Part shown: positions 8,685 to 16,349 of the stretch, one piece after another
Position numbering within the stretch: position 1 is the first letter of the stretch
How the letters are laid out: each line of letters opens with the position of its first letter
Source of the DNA: Prauserella alba
GTDB lineage: Bacteria; Actinomycetota; Actinomycetes; Mycobacteriales; Pseudonocardiaceae
Direction: 5' to 3'
Length of the DNA stretch: 64,000 nt
NCBI RefSeq assembly: GCF_024171735.1
Contig: NZ_JAMTCH010000003.1
Coordinates: 1,786,841-1,850,840 of the forward strand
Translations under genes and position numbers: made by a program
The notes under the pieces: generated by a model
Told to the model about the DNA's origin: nothing
What the model saw: only the letters and a program-made list of their open reading frames with translations
Databases searched by the model: none

Positions 8685-9562
8685 CGCGCCTCCCCCACCG
8701 TTTCGGCCGGCGCCCCGACCGCTCCGGCGTGTGCCAACGCCCGGGCCTCGTCCACGAGCGCCACGAGGGCCGCCGTCGAGCGCAGATACTCGTACGCGCT
8801 GCCCGACACCGAGAACTCGTCGCACATCACGCGCCGGGTGAAGTCGTTGCCGGGCCCCGTGATCAGGCGCGTCCACGTCAGATCCGAGGCCCCGACCACA
8901 AAGGTCGGCGGGTGTGGCGTGCGCGTTCCGCATTCCAGTACTCGCCCGCGATACACCCGGAACAGCACGGTGTCGTTCCCGAAGCCGAGTCCGATCGTGC
9001 CGTCCCATTCGGCGGTCGCGGACGTGAACGTGGCCGAACGCTCGAGCCGTTCGGCGAGCGCACGTGCCCATGCTGCCGTCGGAAATGCCCGGCCGGCCCG
9101 TGTCTCCGTGTCATCCACTGCATGTCGTGCGGTCACGAGCGCGGCGGTCCGCCCTTCCTGCACCACGGTTCCGTGCTGGTTCCGGACGGTCACGTGGCGC
9201 CCGACCACGCCGGAACGCAACCCGGTGGTGCGGCGCGCACGCGTCACCGTCATCTCATAGGTGACCGCGTCCCCGACGTGGATCGGCGCCACAAAATCCC
9301 AGTGGGTGCCGAACGCCGCCTCGACGTGGGCGGACAACCCGAGGTCGTGGTGCCAGCCGAAGAAGGCGGCGAGCGCGAGCGGCCCGTGCACCATCGGCCG
9401 CCCGTCCCGCGTGCGGCCGTACTCGGTGTGCAGCGCAGCCCTGTCACCACTGATCTCGGCGAACGCGGCCACGACGTCCGCCGAGAAGGTGCGCGCGGTA
9501 CCGGTGAACACGCGACCCACCTCGAAGTCCTCGAAATGAGGACCGTCGTCGGTGGCGTTCAT
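8681..9562 (-). CDS. MaoC-type hydratase with C-terminal SCP2-like domain
   Basis: 293 aa. Residues about 8-140 are a MaoC/hot-dog domain with the hydratase signature SGDRAALH (Asp and His kept, the usual Asn-Pro replaced by Ala-Ala), then a central segment THWDFVAPIHVGDAVTYEMTV. Residues about 155-290 read like an SCP2 sterol-carrier domain: WARALAERLE, EWDGTIGL, a ligand-tunnel-like FVVGASDLTWTRLI, and a final VSGSAYEYLRS. Together this suggests 2-enoyl-CoA hydration of a bulky substrate delivered by the carrier domain. The MaoC part is firm; SCP2 is a by-eye call. First gene of the operon, starting at ATG 9562 with GGAAGGGG. Confidence 0.7.
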   Translation of the reverse strand: MNATDDGPHFEDFEVGRVFTGTARTFSADVVAAFAEISGDRAALHTEYGRTRDGRPMVHGPLALAAFFGWHHDLGLSAHVEAAFGTHWDFVAPIHVGDAVTYEMTVTRARRTTGLRSGVVGRHVTVRNQHGTVVQEGRTAALVTARHAVDDTETRAGRAFPTAAWARALAERLERSATFTSATAEWDGTIGLGFGNDTVLFRVYRGRVLECGTRTPHPPTFVVGASDLTWTRLITGPGNDFTRRVMCDEFSVSGSAYEYLRSTAALVALVDEARALAHAGAVGAPAETVGEAR

Positions 9563-9584
9563 CGACCGCCCCTTCCGCCGACAT

Positions 9585-9611
9585 GAACAACTGTTCTTAC
9601 CTAGAAGGTAA
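9585..9611. promoter_or_regulatory. Double palindrome between maoC-SCP2 operon and tetR
   Basis: Two abutting inverted repeats: GAACAACTGTTC at 9585-9596 and TTACCT-AGA-AGGTAA at 9597-9611. The first, with its TTACCT flank, is matched by GAACGATCGTTC-TTATCT upstream of the transporter at 10469. The site lies 23 bp from the operon start and 66 bp from tetR, a typical place for autoregulation by a divergent TetR repressor. Confidence 0.6.
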
Positions 9612-9676
9612 CCAGGCTCGTACACTCGCTGTCAACGCACCAAATCCGAGCCGTTCCGGTCAGATACGGTGTGTAC

Positions 9677-10297
9677 ATGAATGGCCGTTCTCCTGAGCCT
9701 CTCGTCCGCAACACCGGTCGTCGCAACGAGGCCACCATCCTCAACGCCGCGCTGCAGGCGTTCGGCACCAGCGGCTTCAACGGCGCCTCGATGCGTGACG
9801 TCGCGAAAGGCGCGGGAACGAGCCTGTCGAACCTCTACAACTATTTCCCGTCGAAGTCGAAGCTGCTCGCCGCCGTGCTGCGACACGCCAACGGCGAATT
9901 GCAGCGCCGCGTTGCCCACGCCGTCGACGACGCGGGCAACGACGCACCGTCACGACTCCGGGAAGCAGTCCGCGCGCACGTCGGATTCGTCGTCGACCAC
10001 CAGGTCGCCACTCTCGTGGCCACCAACGAGGTCCGCTACCTCGACCCCGCCGACCGGACGGAACTGGTCTCGCACCGCGACGCCACCCAGGCGACGTTCG
10101 AGCACATCGTCGATCAGGGCGCGGCCGACGGCGTGTTCTGCACCCCGTACCCCGGCGACGCCGCCCGCGCGATCCTCGGCGCCGTCGCGGCGATCGCCTC
10201 CTGGTACCGCCAGGACGGGCCACTGAGCCGCGGCCAACTGGCTGAGCAATACGCCCGCTACGCGCTCGCCCTCCTCGAAGGCCCACTTCCCCGCTGA
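9677..10297 (+). CDS. TetR-family regulator of the adjacent catabolic operon
   Basis: 206 aa. The N-terminal HTH is strong: ATILNAALQAFGTSGFNGASM, then RDVAKGAGTSLSNLYNYFPSKSKLL. The C-terminal domain contains TKINV-like variable helices and no recognised ligand motif. ATG at 9677 is preferred over GTG two codons earlier; neither has a clear ribosome site, so the message may be leaderless. It is divergent from the MaoC-SCP2 operon and upstream of an MHS transporter, and palindromic sites occur before both, which makes it the probable shared repressor. The inducer is likely the transported or activated acid, by inference. Confidence 0.88.
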   Translation: MNGRSPEPLVRNTGRRNEATILNAALQAFGTSGFNGASMRDVAKGAGTSLSNLYNYFPSKSKLLAAVLRHANGELQRRVAHAVDDAGNDAPSRLREAVRAHVGFVVDHQVATLVATNEVRYLDPADRTELVSHRDATQATFEHIVDQGAADGVFCTPYPGDAARAILGAVAAIASWYRQDGPLSRGQLAEQYARYALALLEGPLPR

Positions 10298-10386
10298 CCG
10301 AAACGTCCCACCGACCGCACCGCCTCGCCCTGCACCACCTCTCCCCGCACCCTTGCCTCGGATGGAACAGCTTCGCTAGCGTGCAC

Positions 10387-10404
10387 GAACGATCGTTCTT
10401 ATCT
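10387..10404. promoter_or_regulatory. Palindrome upstream of the MHS transporter
   Basis: Perfect 12-bp palindrome GAACGATCGTTC (10387-10398) followed by TTATCT. The 18-bp block GAAC-N4-GTTCTTAYCT is also present at 9585-9602. It lies 65 bp before the transporter start, consistent with an operator for the TetR protein encoded at 9677-10297. Confidence 0.6.
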
Positions 10405-10468
10405 GTTCCGAACGTCTCTCCCGTCCCAGCACCACGGACGCAATGACGCGACCCGGAGGTGGACGCGC

Positions 10469-11818
10469 ATGAACTCGTCGGCTCCCACTGCGAAGATGGG
10501 GCGACTCGCCGCCGCGGCGGTGTTCGCCACGGCACTCGAGTGGTTCGACTTCCTGATCTACGCCACCGCGGCGGCTCTCGTACTCGGACCGTTGTTCTTC
10601 CCCGCCGCCAGTCCGGTGGCCGGCACCCTCGCCTCGTTCGCCACCTTCGCCGTCGGCTTCGTCGCGCGTCCGCTCGGCGGCATCATCGCGGGCCACGTCG
10701 GCGACCGGTTCGGCCGCAAGCCCCCTCTCGTCGCCGCGATGCTCCTGATGGGCGCGGCGACGTTCACCATCGGGCTCCTGCCCGGATACGCCACGATCGG
10801 CGTCTGGGCCCCGATCCTGCTCGTCCTCGCCCGCCTCGTTCAGGGCCTGGGCGTCGGCGCACAGTGGGGCGGCGCCGCACTGTTGCTCACCGAGCACGCA
10901 CCGGCCGAGCGCCGCGGGTTCTACGGCAGTCTGGTGCAGACCGGTGCAATCTTCGGCGCCGTCGCCGGCAACCTGTTCTTCGTCCTGTTAACGACCACGC
11001 TGACCGCCGATCAGTTCGCCGCCTGGGGTTGGCGCATTCCGTTCCTGTCCGGCCTCCTGCTCGTACTGATCGGCTGCTACGTGCAGCTGAAGATCGAAGA
11101 CACCCCCGTCTTCCGTGAACTACAACAACAGACGGCCGCGGCGAAGCGCGAGGCGGGACTCCGGAAGGCACCCCTCGTGGACGCCGTCCGTTCACACTGG
11201 CGGCAGATCCTGCAGGCGGCCGGCGCGTTCTTCGTCGTCAACGCGACGTTCTACTTCCTCATCAGCGGCATGCTCAACTACGCCACCACCAACATCGGCA
11301 TGTCCCGCACGACGATCCTTTGGTGCGTGATGCTCGCGGGCCTCACTCAGGTGGTCAGCATGCCGTTCTTCGGGGCGCTCACCGACCGCATGGGCAGCCG
11401 TAAGAAGCTGTACCTGACCGGCACAGTACTGATGGCCGTGTTCGCCTTCCCGATGTTCTGGCTCGTCGACACGGGATCGGTGCCGCTGGTACTGATCGCC
11501 CTGCTCATCGCGTTCACGATCCACGCAACCATGTACGGACCGCAGGCGACGTTGTACGCCGAAATGTTCCCCGCCGACGTCCGTTACTCGGGCGCCTCGC
11601 TCGGCTACCAGTTCGCGTCCGTGTTCGCGGGCGGTCTCGCCCCGTTCATCACAACCGCACTGCTCGCCGCGACCGGGAGTTCCTGGTCGGTGGCGTTGTA
11701 CATCATCGCCACGGCGATGATCACGTTCGTCGCGGTCGCGTCCATCAAGGAGCGTTTCCGCCGGGACCTCTACGCCACGTCGTCCGAAGAGCAGGTCGCA
11801 GCGACCTCGTCATCCTGA
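10469..11818 (+). CDS. MHS-type major facilitator (metabolite:H+ symporter)
   Basis: Twelve-helix transporter of 449 aa. The MFS motif after TM2 reads GHVGDRFGRKPPL, and ALEWFDFLIYATAAALV near the start is characteristic of the metabolite:H+ symporter subfamily (shikimate, proline/betaine, alpha-ketoglutarate, aromatic acids). ATG start preceded by CCCGGAGG. Its promoter carries the same palindrome as the MaoC-SCP2 operon, so it probably imports the acid that the acyl-CoA synthetase activates. Exact substrate unknown. Residues from about 430 on are a short hydrophilic tail. Confidence 0.87.
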   Translation: MNSSAPTAKMGRLAAAAVFATALEWFDFLIYATAAALVLGPLFFPAASPVAGTLASFATFAVGFVARPLGGIIAGHVGDRFGRKPPLVAAMLLMGAATFTIGLLPGYATIGVWAPILLVLARLVQGLGVGAQWGGAALLLTEHAPAERRGFYGSLVQTGAIFGAVAGNLFFVLLTTTLTADQFAAWGWRIPFLSGLLLVLIGCYVQLKIEDTPVFRELQQQTAAAKREAGLRKAPLVDAVRSHWRQILQAAGAFFVVNATFYFLISGMLNYATTNIGMSRTTILWCVMLAGLTQVVSMPFFGALTDRMGSRKKLYLTGTVLMAVFAFPMFWLVDTGSVPLVLIALLIAFTIHATMYGPQATLYAEMFPADVRYSGASLGYQFASVFAGGLAPFITTALLAATGSSWSVALYIIATAMITFVAVASIKERFRRDLYATSSEEQVAATSSS

Positions 11819-11908
11819 GCCCACCACGCAAGCAGCGGCACCGGCGCCCGCGACATCCGCGACGCCGGTGCCGTGACCACGATCCGCCGTCACGGCCGGC
11901 CTGCGGCG

Positions 11909-13027
11909 TCAGTACAGCGTCTGGACGGCGTCCTTCGTGAACGGGATGAGCTCGGATTCACGGCCGGTGAGCACCTTGCGCGCCCATTCCGGATCCGCGA
12001 GCAGCGCCCGGCCGACGGCCACCAGGTCGAACTCGTCCCGTTCGAAGCGTTCGAGCAGTCCTTCGATGCTCTGGACACCGGCACCCGCGCCCTGGAACGT
12101 CTCCGGGCTGAACACGGAGTCGAGACCGACGGAACCGACGGTGATGACCGGCTTGCCCGTGACCTTGCGCGCCCAGCCACCGATGTTGAGCGCCGAGTCG
12201 TATTCCGGGAACTCCGGCTCCCAGTAGCGACGGCCGGAGGCGTGGAATGCCGTCACGCCCGCCGAGGAGATCGGACCGAGCACGGCCTGCAGTTCGTCCG
12301 GCGTCGTCGCGAGTCGGGCGTCGTAGTTGTCGGCCTTCCACTGCGAGAACCGGAACAGCACCGGGAAATCCGGCGATACGCGCTCCCGCACGGCCGCCAC
12401 GATGTCGGCGGCGAACCGTGTCCGCGAAGCCGCGTCACCGCCGTAGGCGTCGGTGCGGCGGTTGGTGCGTTCCCACAGGAACTGGTCGATCAGGTAGCCG
12501 TGGGCGCCGTGCAGTTCGACACCGTCGAAGCCGATCCGTTCGGCCTGCGCGGCCGCCTCGGCGAACGCCTCGATGACGCGCTCGACGTCCGCCGACGTGA
12601 GCACCTCGCCCGCATGCTCGGTGCCGTCGAGCGCCACCCCGGACGGACCCACCGACGGCGCCTCCGGGTACGGCGGCTTCCCGGCGACCCGCTGGATGCC
12701 CACGTGCCAGAGCTGCGGCATGATCGTGCCGCCCTCGGCGTGGACGGCGTCCACCACGCGCTGCCACCCGGCGAGCGAGTCCTCGCCGTGGAACCGCGGC
12801 GCCTTGCCGATGTCGCCCGCCGACGGGTGGTCGATGTACGTGCCCTCGGTGATGATCAGCCCGGTGCCGGCCGCGGCACGCCTGCTGTAGTACGCCGCGA
12901 CGTCCTGGTCCGGGACGCCGTACGGCGAGAACGCCCGGGTCATCGGCGCCATGACGATCCGGTTCGGCAGCTCCGCCGAGCCCAGGGTGAACGGGCGGGC
13001 GAGGGCCTGTGCCGCGCGTGTGGACAT
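11909..13027 (-). CDS. NADH:flavin oxidoreductase, Old Yellow Enzyme family
   Basis: FMN-dependent ene-reductase of 372 aa with the TIM-barrel pattern: LPNRIVMAPMTRAFSPYGVP, the GTGLIITEGTYI strand, PQLWHVGIQ (with the substrate-anchoring region), DGVELHGAHGYLIDQF (His and Asn-equivalent region) and VAVGRALLADPEWARKV for phosphate binding. Start ATG at 13027 with TAGGAG. It reduces activated C=C bonds of enones, quinones or nitro compounds using NAD(P)H. Divergent from an Rrf2 regulator, which suggests electrophile or redox control; physiological substrate unknown. Confidence 0.9.
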   Translation of the reverse strand: MSTRAAQALARPFTLGSAELPNRIVMAPMTRAFSPYGVPDQDVAAYYSRRAAAGTGLIITEGTYIDHPSAGDIGKAPRFHGEDSLAGWQRVVDAVHAEGGTIMPQLWHVGIQRVAGKPPYPEAPSVGPSGVALDGTEHAGEVLTSADVERVIEAFAEAAAQAERIGFDGVELHGAHGYLIDQFLWERTNRRTDAYGGDAASRTRFAADIVAAVRERVSPDFPVLFRFSQWKADNYDARLATTPDELQAVLGPISSAGVTAFHASGRRYWEPEFPEYDSALNIGGWARKVTGKPVITVGSVGLDSVFSPETFQGAGAGVQSIEGLLERFERDEFDLVAVGRALLADPEWARKVLTGRESELIPFTKDAVQTLY

Positions 13028-13215
13028 GCTGCTCCTACTGCGTTCGACGGTGCACTGTCGGGTTCGGTCGGGTGCCGGGACGCGACGCCGCAACCCGGTC
13101 GAAAACTGCTCCCGTCAAACGTACATATCCACGGAGGAAATGTAACTGTGTCGAATACCATTAGACCCCCGGGAATGGACCGCCACCGGTACGATGGAGC
13201 CGCGACACAGGAGGG

Positions 13216-13698
13216 GTGGTGAACGAGCACATGCTGGACATCAGATTTTCGAGCGCGCTCAAGGCACTGCTCTACCTCGCCGCCACCGCCGAGCAGGATC
13301 CCGCGGATCCGCCGACGTCGAGCTCGGCACAACTCGCCGAGGTCCTCGCGACGAACGCGAGCCTCGTCCGCAAACTCCTCGTGCCGCTCGTCCACGGCGG
13401 TCTGATCGAATCGACCAAGGGCCGCGCGGGCGGGGCCCGCCTCGCCAAACCGGCCGAGGACATCACCCTCGCCGAGATCTACCGCTGCACGGTCGGCGAC
13501 AAACCGCTGTGGGCGTGCCGGCCCGACTCCGCCGCGTCCTGCGACGTCACCGCGCACACGGCGGAGTTCTTCGGCCGTCTCAGCGCCGACACCGAGCGCG
13601 CCGTCCTCGACGTACTCGGCAGCCGCACCCTCGCCGACAGTCTCGCCGAGGTCCGCACACTCGACACACCGGCCGCATCACCCGAAACGGCGCGGTGA
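13216..13698 (+). CDS. Rrf2-family transcriptional regulator
   Basis: About 160 aa. The winged HTH reads ALKALLYLAAT, then SSAQLAEVLATNASLVRKLLVPLVHGGLIESTKGRAGGARLAKPAEDITLAEIYR. Three Cys in YRC, WAC and AASC are spaced C-x9-C-x7-C after the wing, close to the Fe-S ligand region of IscR/NsrR, though the GDKPLW segment resembles YwnA-type proteins. Start could be GTG 13216, GTG 13219 or ATG 13231; an AGGAGGGG run at 13209 fits the GTGs. Likely controls the divergent Old Yellow Enzyme gene 188 bp away. Confidence 0.85.
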   Translation: MVNEHMLDIRFSSALKALLYLAATAEQDPADPPTSSSAQLAEVLATNASLVRKLLVPLVHGGLIESTKGRAGGARLAKPAEDITLAEIYRCTVGDKPLWACRPDSAASCDVTAHTAEFFGRLSADTERAVLDVLGSRTLADSLAEVRTLDTPAASPETAR

Positions 13699-13749
13699 CC
13701 CACTCAGCCCGTGCCGACGCGAACGGGCGAGCCGGAGCTCGGCCGGAGC

Positions 13750-14541
13750 TCAGCCGGTGATCCGCACGACCACCTGACGGTTCGCGTACGTGTAGGCCTC
13801 GTACGCGAACTCCGTCCCGGTCCGCTCGACGTACTCCTGCCAGGCCTTGTGCTCGTGCTCCTGCCAGCCCGGATAGTTGAAGTACTCGTCGAAGGCCACG
13901 ATGCTGCCGGGGCGCAGCCGGGGGCCGACGAGGTCGAGCACCGTCTTCGCCGAGCTGTACAGATCGCTGTCGACGTGCAGGAAGTCCACCGGGCCGGGAT
14001 GCTGATCGAGGAAGTCGGGCAGCGTGTCCTCGAACCAGCCGACCACCAGTTCCGCACCGGGCACCTCCGGCAGATCTTCCCGCGCGAACGTGCCCGCCTG
14101 GATCCCGACCAGCCACGGTTCCGGAAGCCCCTGGAACGAGTCGAAACCGAAGACCTGCTTGTCGTCCCGGATCGTGGTGATCAACCGGAGCGTGTTGCCC
14201 GTGGCCACGCCGAACTCGAGCGCCATACCACCGGTCGGCGCCAGCGACACCGCGTGGCGCAGCGTTTCGGCCGGGGTGCGGAAATGCTCCGCCCCGATCA
14301 TGTTCGCCCTCGCGAAGTGGTGACTTTCGAGGGCGGCCTCCTGATCCCCCGCGTAGACGGTGTCGCGGCGCGACCGGATCTCGAACTCCACGACCCGGTC
14401 CAGCACGCGTTTCACATCCTTGCGGAGGGCCGCCACCTCGCCTTCGAGGCGTTCGATGTCCTGGGTGCGCGCGCGTTCCCGCACGGCGCGGTAGACCTCC
14501 CTGGCGAGCTTGCCTGCCTTGTGACGCTTGGTTTCGAGCAC
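13750..14541 (-). CDS. TylF/MycF-type class I methyltransferase
   Basis: 263 aa, SAM-dependent methyltransferase of the TylF/macrocin O-methyltransferase group. Evidence: MALEFGVATGNTLRLI (SAM loop), VFGFDSFQGLPEPW, and HVDSDLYSSAKTVLDLVGPRLRPGSIVAFDEYFNYPGW with the metal-binding Asp residues. A basic, partly coiled-coil region (about residues 1-55, TQDIERLEGEVAALRKDVKRVL) precedes the domain. GTG start at 14541 chosen because AGGAGGT sits 9 nt upstream; the frame is open further up but that stretch is Cys/Arg-rich and repeat-bearing. Many relatives act on sugar residues or on unknown small molecules. No biosynthetic partners are nearby. Confidence 0.82.
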   Translation of the reverse strand: MLETKRHKAGKLAREVYRAVRERARTQDIERLEGEVAALRKDVKRVLDRVVEFEIRSRRDTVYAGDQEAALESHHFARANMIGAEHFRTPAETLRHAVSLAPTGGMALEFGVATGNTLRLITTIRDDKQVFGFDSFQGLPEPWLVGIQAGTFAREDLPEVPGAELVVGWFEDTLPDFLDQHPGPVDFLHVDSDLYSSAKTVLDLVGPRLRPGSIVAFDEYFNYPGWQEHEHKAWQEYVERTGTEFAYEAYTYANRQVVVRITG

Positions 14542-15210
14542 GGTGTGGGTACCTCCTGCCGGACGGGATCGACGAATCGGCCTGCTGCGCGCACACGTCA
14601 CGACCGGTGCGACCGGCCACTGCACCGAGGCCGAACCCGGGCAGCAGCACTGGGCCGAACCACTGGACAGCAGCACTGGGCAGCAGCACCCGGCGGCGCC
14701 GACACCCAGCAGCACCAGCGGCCACCGGCGACGCGTGTCCGGCCCTGCCGCGCGGCTGCCTCGCACCCGACGACACCGGCCACGCGTGACCGCTTTCCGT
14801 GCCATGACCGTTTTCCGCGCTATGAACGCCTCTGCGCCATGCCACCGAATCGCCCGATACGACCGCCGACGACGTTGTTGTCGCGAGTTGATCTCGAAGT
14901 TGTCGCGTCACGGTAACCGCCGCCGGAAGCCGGGACGGTGCGGGGCGGCCTGCCGCATGAGGTGACCGCCACGGCAGCACCCGCCTCACGCGGACCGGCG
15001 TGCACACCAGGGGCGACGAACCGCCTGCGGGGCCACCGCCCGGCTCAGCCGCACCGGGAACGGCGGCCGCGGCACACCGTCTCGCTCGCTGCTCCCGCGG
15101 CGTTTCTCACCCGATCGTGCCCCATCGGGGGACGCCACTCCCCCACTCGGACGAGGTCGCCCGCGCCGCCGCCACCGGGTCGCAGCGGTGCGGGCGACCG
15201 CCACGTCACC
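14542..15210. repeat. Long intergenic region with small direct repeats
   Basis: About 670 bp without a convincing gene. CAGCAGCACTGGGC occurs at 14642-14655 and again at 14668-14681. An 18-bp unit (starting TGACCGCTTTCCG) is tandemly repeated at 14787-14804 and 14805-14822, with a decayed third copy up to about 14839. GTTGTCGCG occurs at 14877-14885 and 14899-14907, 22 bp apart. The repeats lie upstream of the methyltransferase, so promoter or leader function is possible; no terminator or RNA was recognised. Confidence 0.5.
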
Positions 15211-15843
15211 TCACCGCTGTGCGCGCGGCGACCCCGTCAGCAGGTCGGTCGCCGACCGGCACGCCTCGTCGGTGATGATGTGCTCCTCGCCCGGATCGAT
15301 GCGGACGTCGACATCCGCACCCGCCCGGCGCAGTAGGTCCGCCGTCGCAACGACCCGGTCCCGCGGCACCCACGGATCGTGCTCGATACTCCGCACGACG
15401 GCAGGCACGCCACGCAGCGGCCGCTCCACCGACACCGTCGGCGGTTCCGTGCCGAGGTAGCCACCGGTAAGCAACACGAGACCGGCCACCGGCCGCGGGG
15501 TGGTGAGGATCAGCTGCGACACCAGGCACGCACCCTGTGAGAAACCCCAGAGCACCACGCGCCGCGCGGCGAACCCGGACTGTGCGATCCGGGCGAGACC
15601 GTCCTCCAGCACCTGCAACGACCGTCCGAGTGCCGGTTCGTTGCGTTCCACGGGTTCGAGGAACGACTCCGGATACCACGTGTTGCCGTCGGCCTCCGGG
15701 GCGAAGAACCGCACCGGTGCCGTGCCGAACCGCATCGACGTGTCCCGCATGAATCCGGGATCCTGTCCCCGGCCGTGCACTGCGAGCACGGCCAGTTCCG
15801 CCCGGTCGGCCGGAACGCCCCATTCCGCCGGCCGCGGGCTCAC
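15211..15843 (-). CDS. Phospholipase/carboxylesterase-family hydrolase (MhqD-like)
   Basis: 210 aa. LAVLAVHGRGQD, the nucleophile elbow LWGFSQGACLVSQL (Ser), the acid in HDPWVPRD and His in GEEHIITDEA give a complete serine-hydrolase triad of the phospholipase/carboxylesterase family. GTG start overlaps the flavin reductase stop by 4 nt. It is last in the five-gene leftward operon that begins with a VOC dioxygenase. In Bacillus a similar hydrolase, MhqD, is co-controlled with dioxygenase MhqO in quinone response, which parallels this pairing. Substrate unknown. Confidence 0.82.
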   Translation of the reverse strand: MSPRPAEWGVPADRAELAVLAVHGRGQDPGFMRDTSMRFGTAPVRFFAPEADGNTWYPESFLEPVERNEPALGRSLQVLEDGLARIAQSGFAARRVVLWGFSQGACLVSQLILTTPRPVAGLVLLTGGYLGTEPPTVSVERPLRGVPAVVRSIEHDPWVPRDRVVATADLLRRAGADVDVRIDPGEEHIITDEACRSATDLLTGSPRAQR

Positions 15844-16349
15844 GTCGTCACCGCCCGTTCGTCCAGCAGGTACCAGGCGCGGTCCCGGTACACGAGGGGC
15901 GCGCCGTCCGCAGGGCCCGGAGCCGCCTCTTCGACGTCGACCACGACGAGTGTCGATCCGCCGGCAGGCAGCCGGTCCGCGATGCGCCCGCGCAGCCACG
16001 TGCGCACGGTCGAGAGCACCGGTTCACCGGTCGGCAGCCGGTGCCACCGGCACGGCGGCGCGAACCGGTCGATACCGCCCGTCGCGAACCGCTTCGCCAG
16101 CTCGACCTGCTCGGCCCCCAGCAGATGCACCACCACCGTGCCGGCCGCCTCGATGCGCGGGGAGGCCGACGACTGCGCCGACAACGAGAACGCCAGCACC
16201 GCCGGCCTGGCGCTCAGCGAGATGACCGACGTCGCCGTGAGCCCGGCGGGCCCCGCACCGTCGTCGGCGGTGATGATCGCGACCCCGGCCGGATGAGCGC
16301 GGAAGGCGGCCGCGAACCGCCCGGCCAGGTCCTCGTCGCACCCGGTCAT
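15840..16349 (-). CDS. Flavin reductase, small component of a two-component monooxygenase
   Basis: 169 aa, flavin reductase-like split-barrel domain: FRAHPAGVAIITAD, GLTATSVISLSARPAVLAFSLSAQSSASPRI, VHLLGAEQVELAKRFA, WYLLDE at the end. It supplies reduced flavin to the oxygenase encoded immediately upstream (HsaAB/NphA1A2-like pair). ATG at 16349 shares one base with the oxygenase stop (TGATG) and the gene's own stop overlaps the next start. The family is firm; partner assignment comes from adjacency and coupling. Confidence 0.88.
   Translation of the reverse strand: MTGCDEDLAGRFAAAFRAHPAGVAIITADDGAGPAGLTATSVISLSARPAVLAFSLSAQSSASPRIEAAGTVVVHLLGAEQVELAKRFATGGIDRFAPPCRWHRLPTGEPVLSTVRTWLRGRIADRLPAGGSTLVVVDVEEAAPGPADGAPLVYRDRAWYLLDERAVTT

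Noticed and set aside
14938-15336. 132-codon plus-strand frame in the methyltransferase leader region
   Set aside because: Pro/Arg-rich with no ribosome site, and its 3' part is antisense to the esterase.
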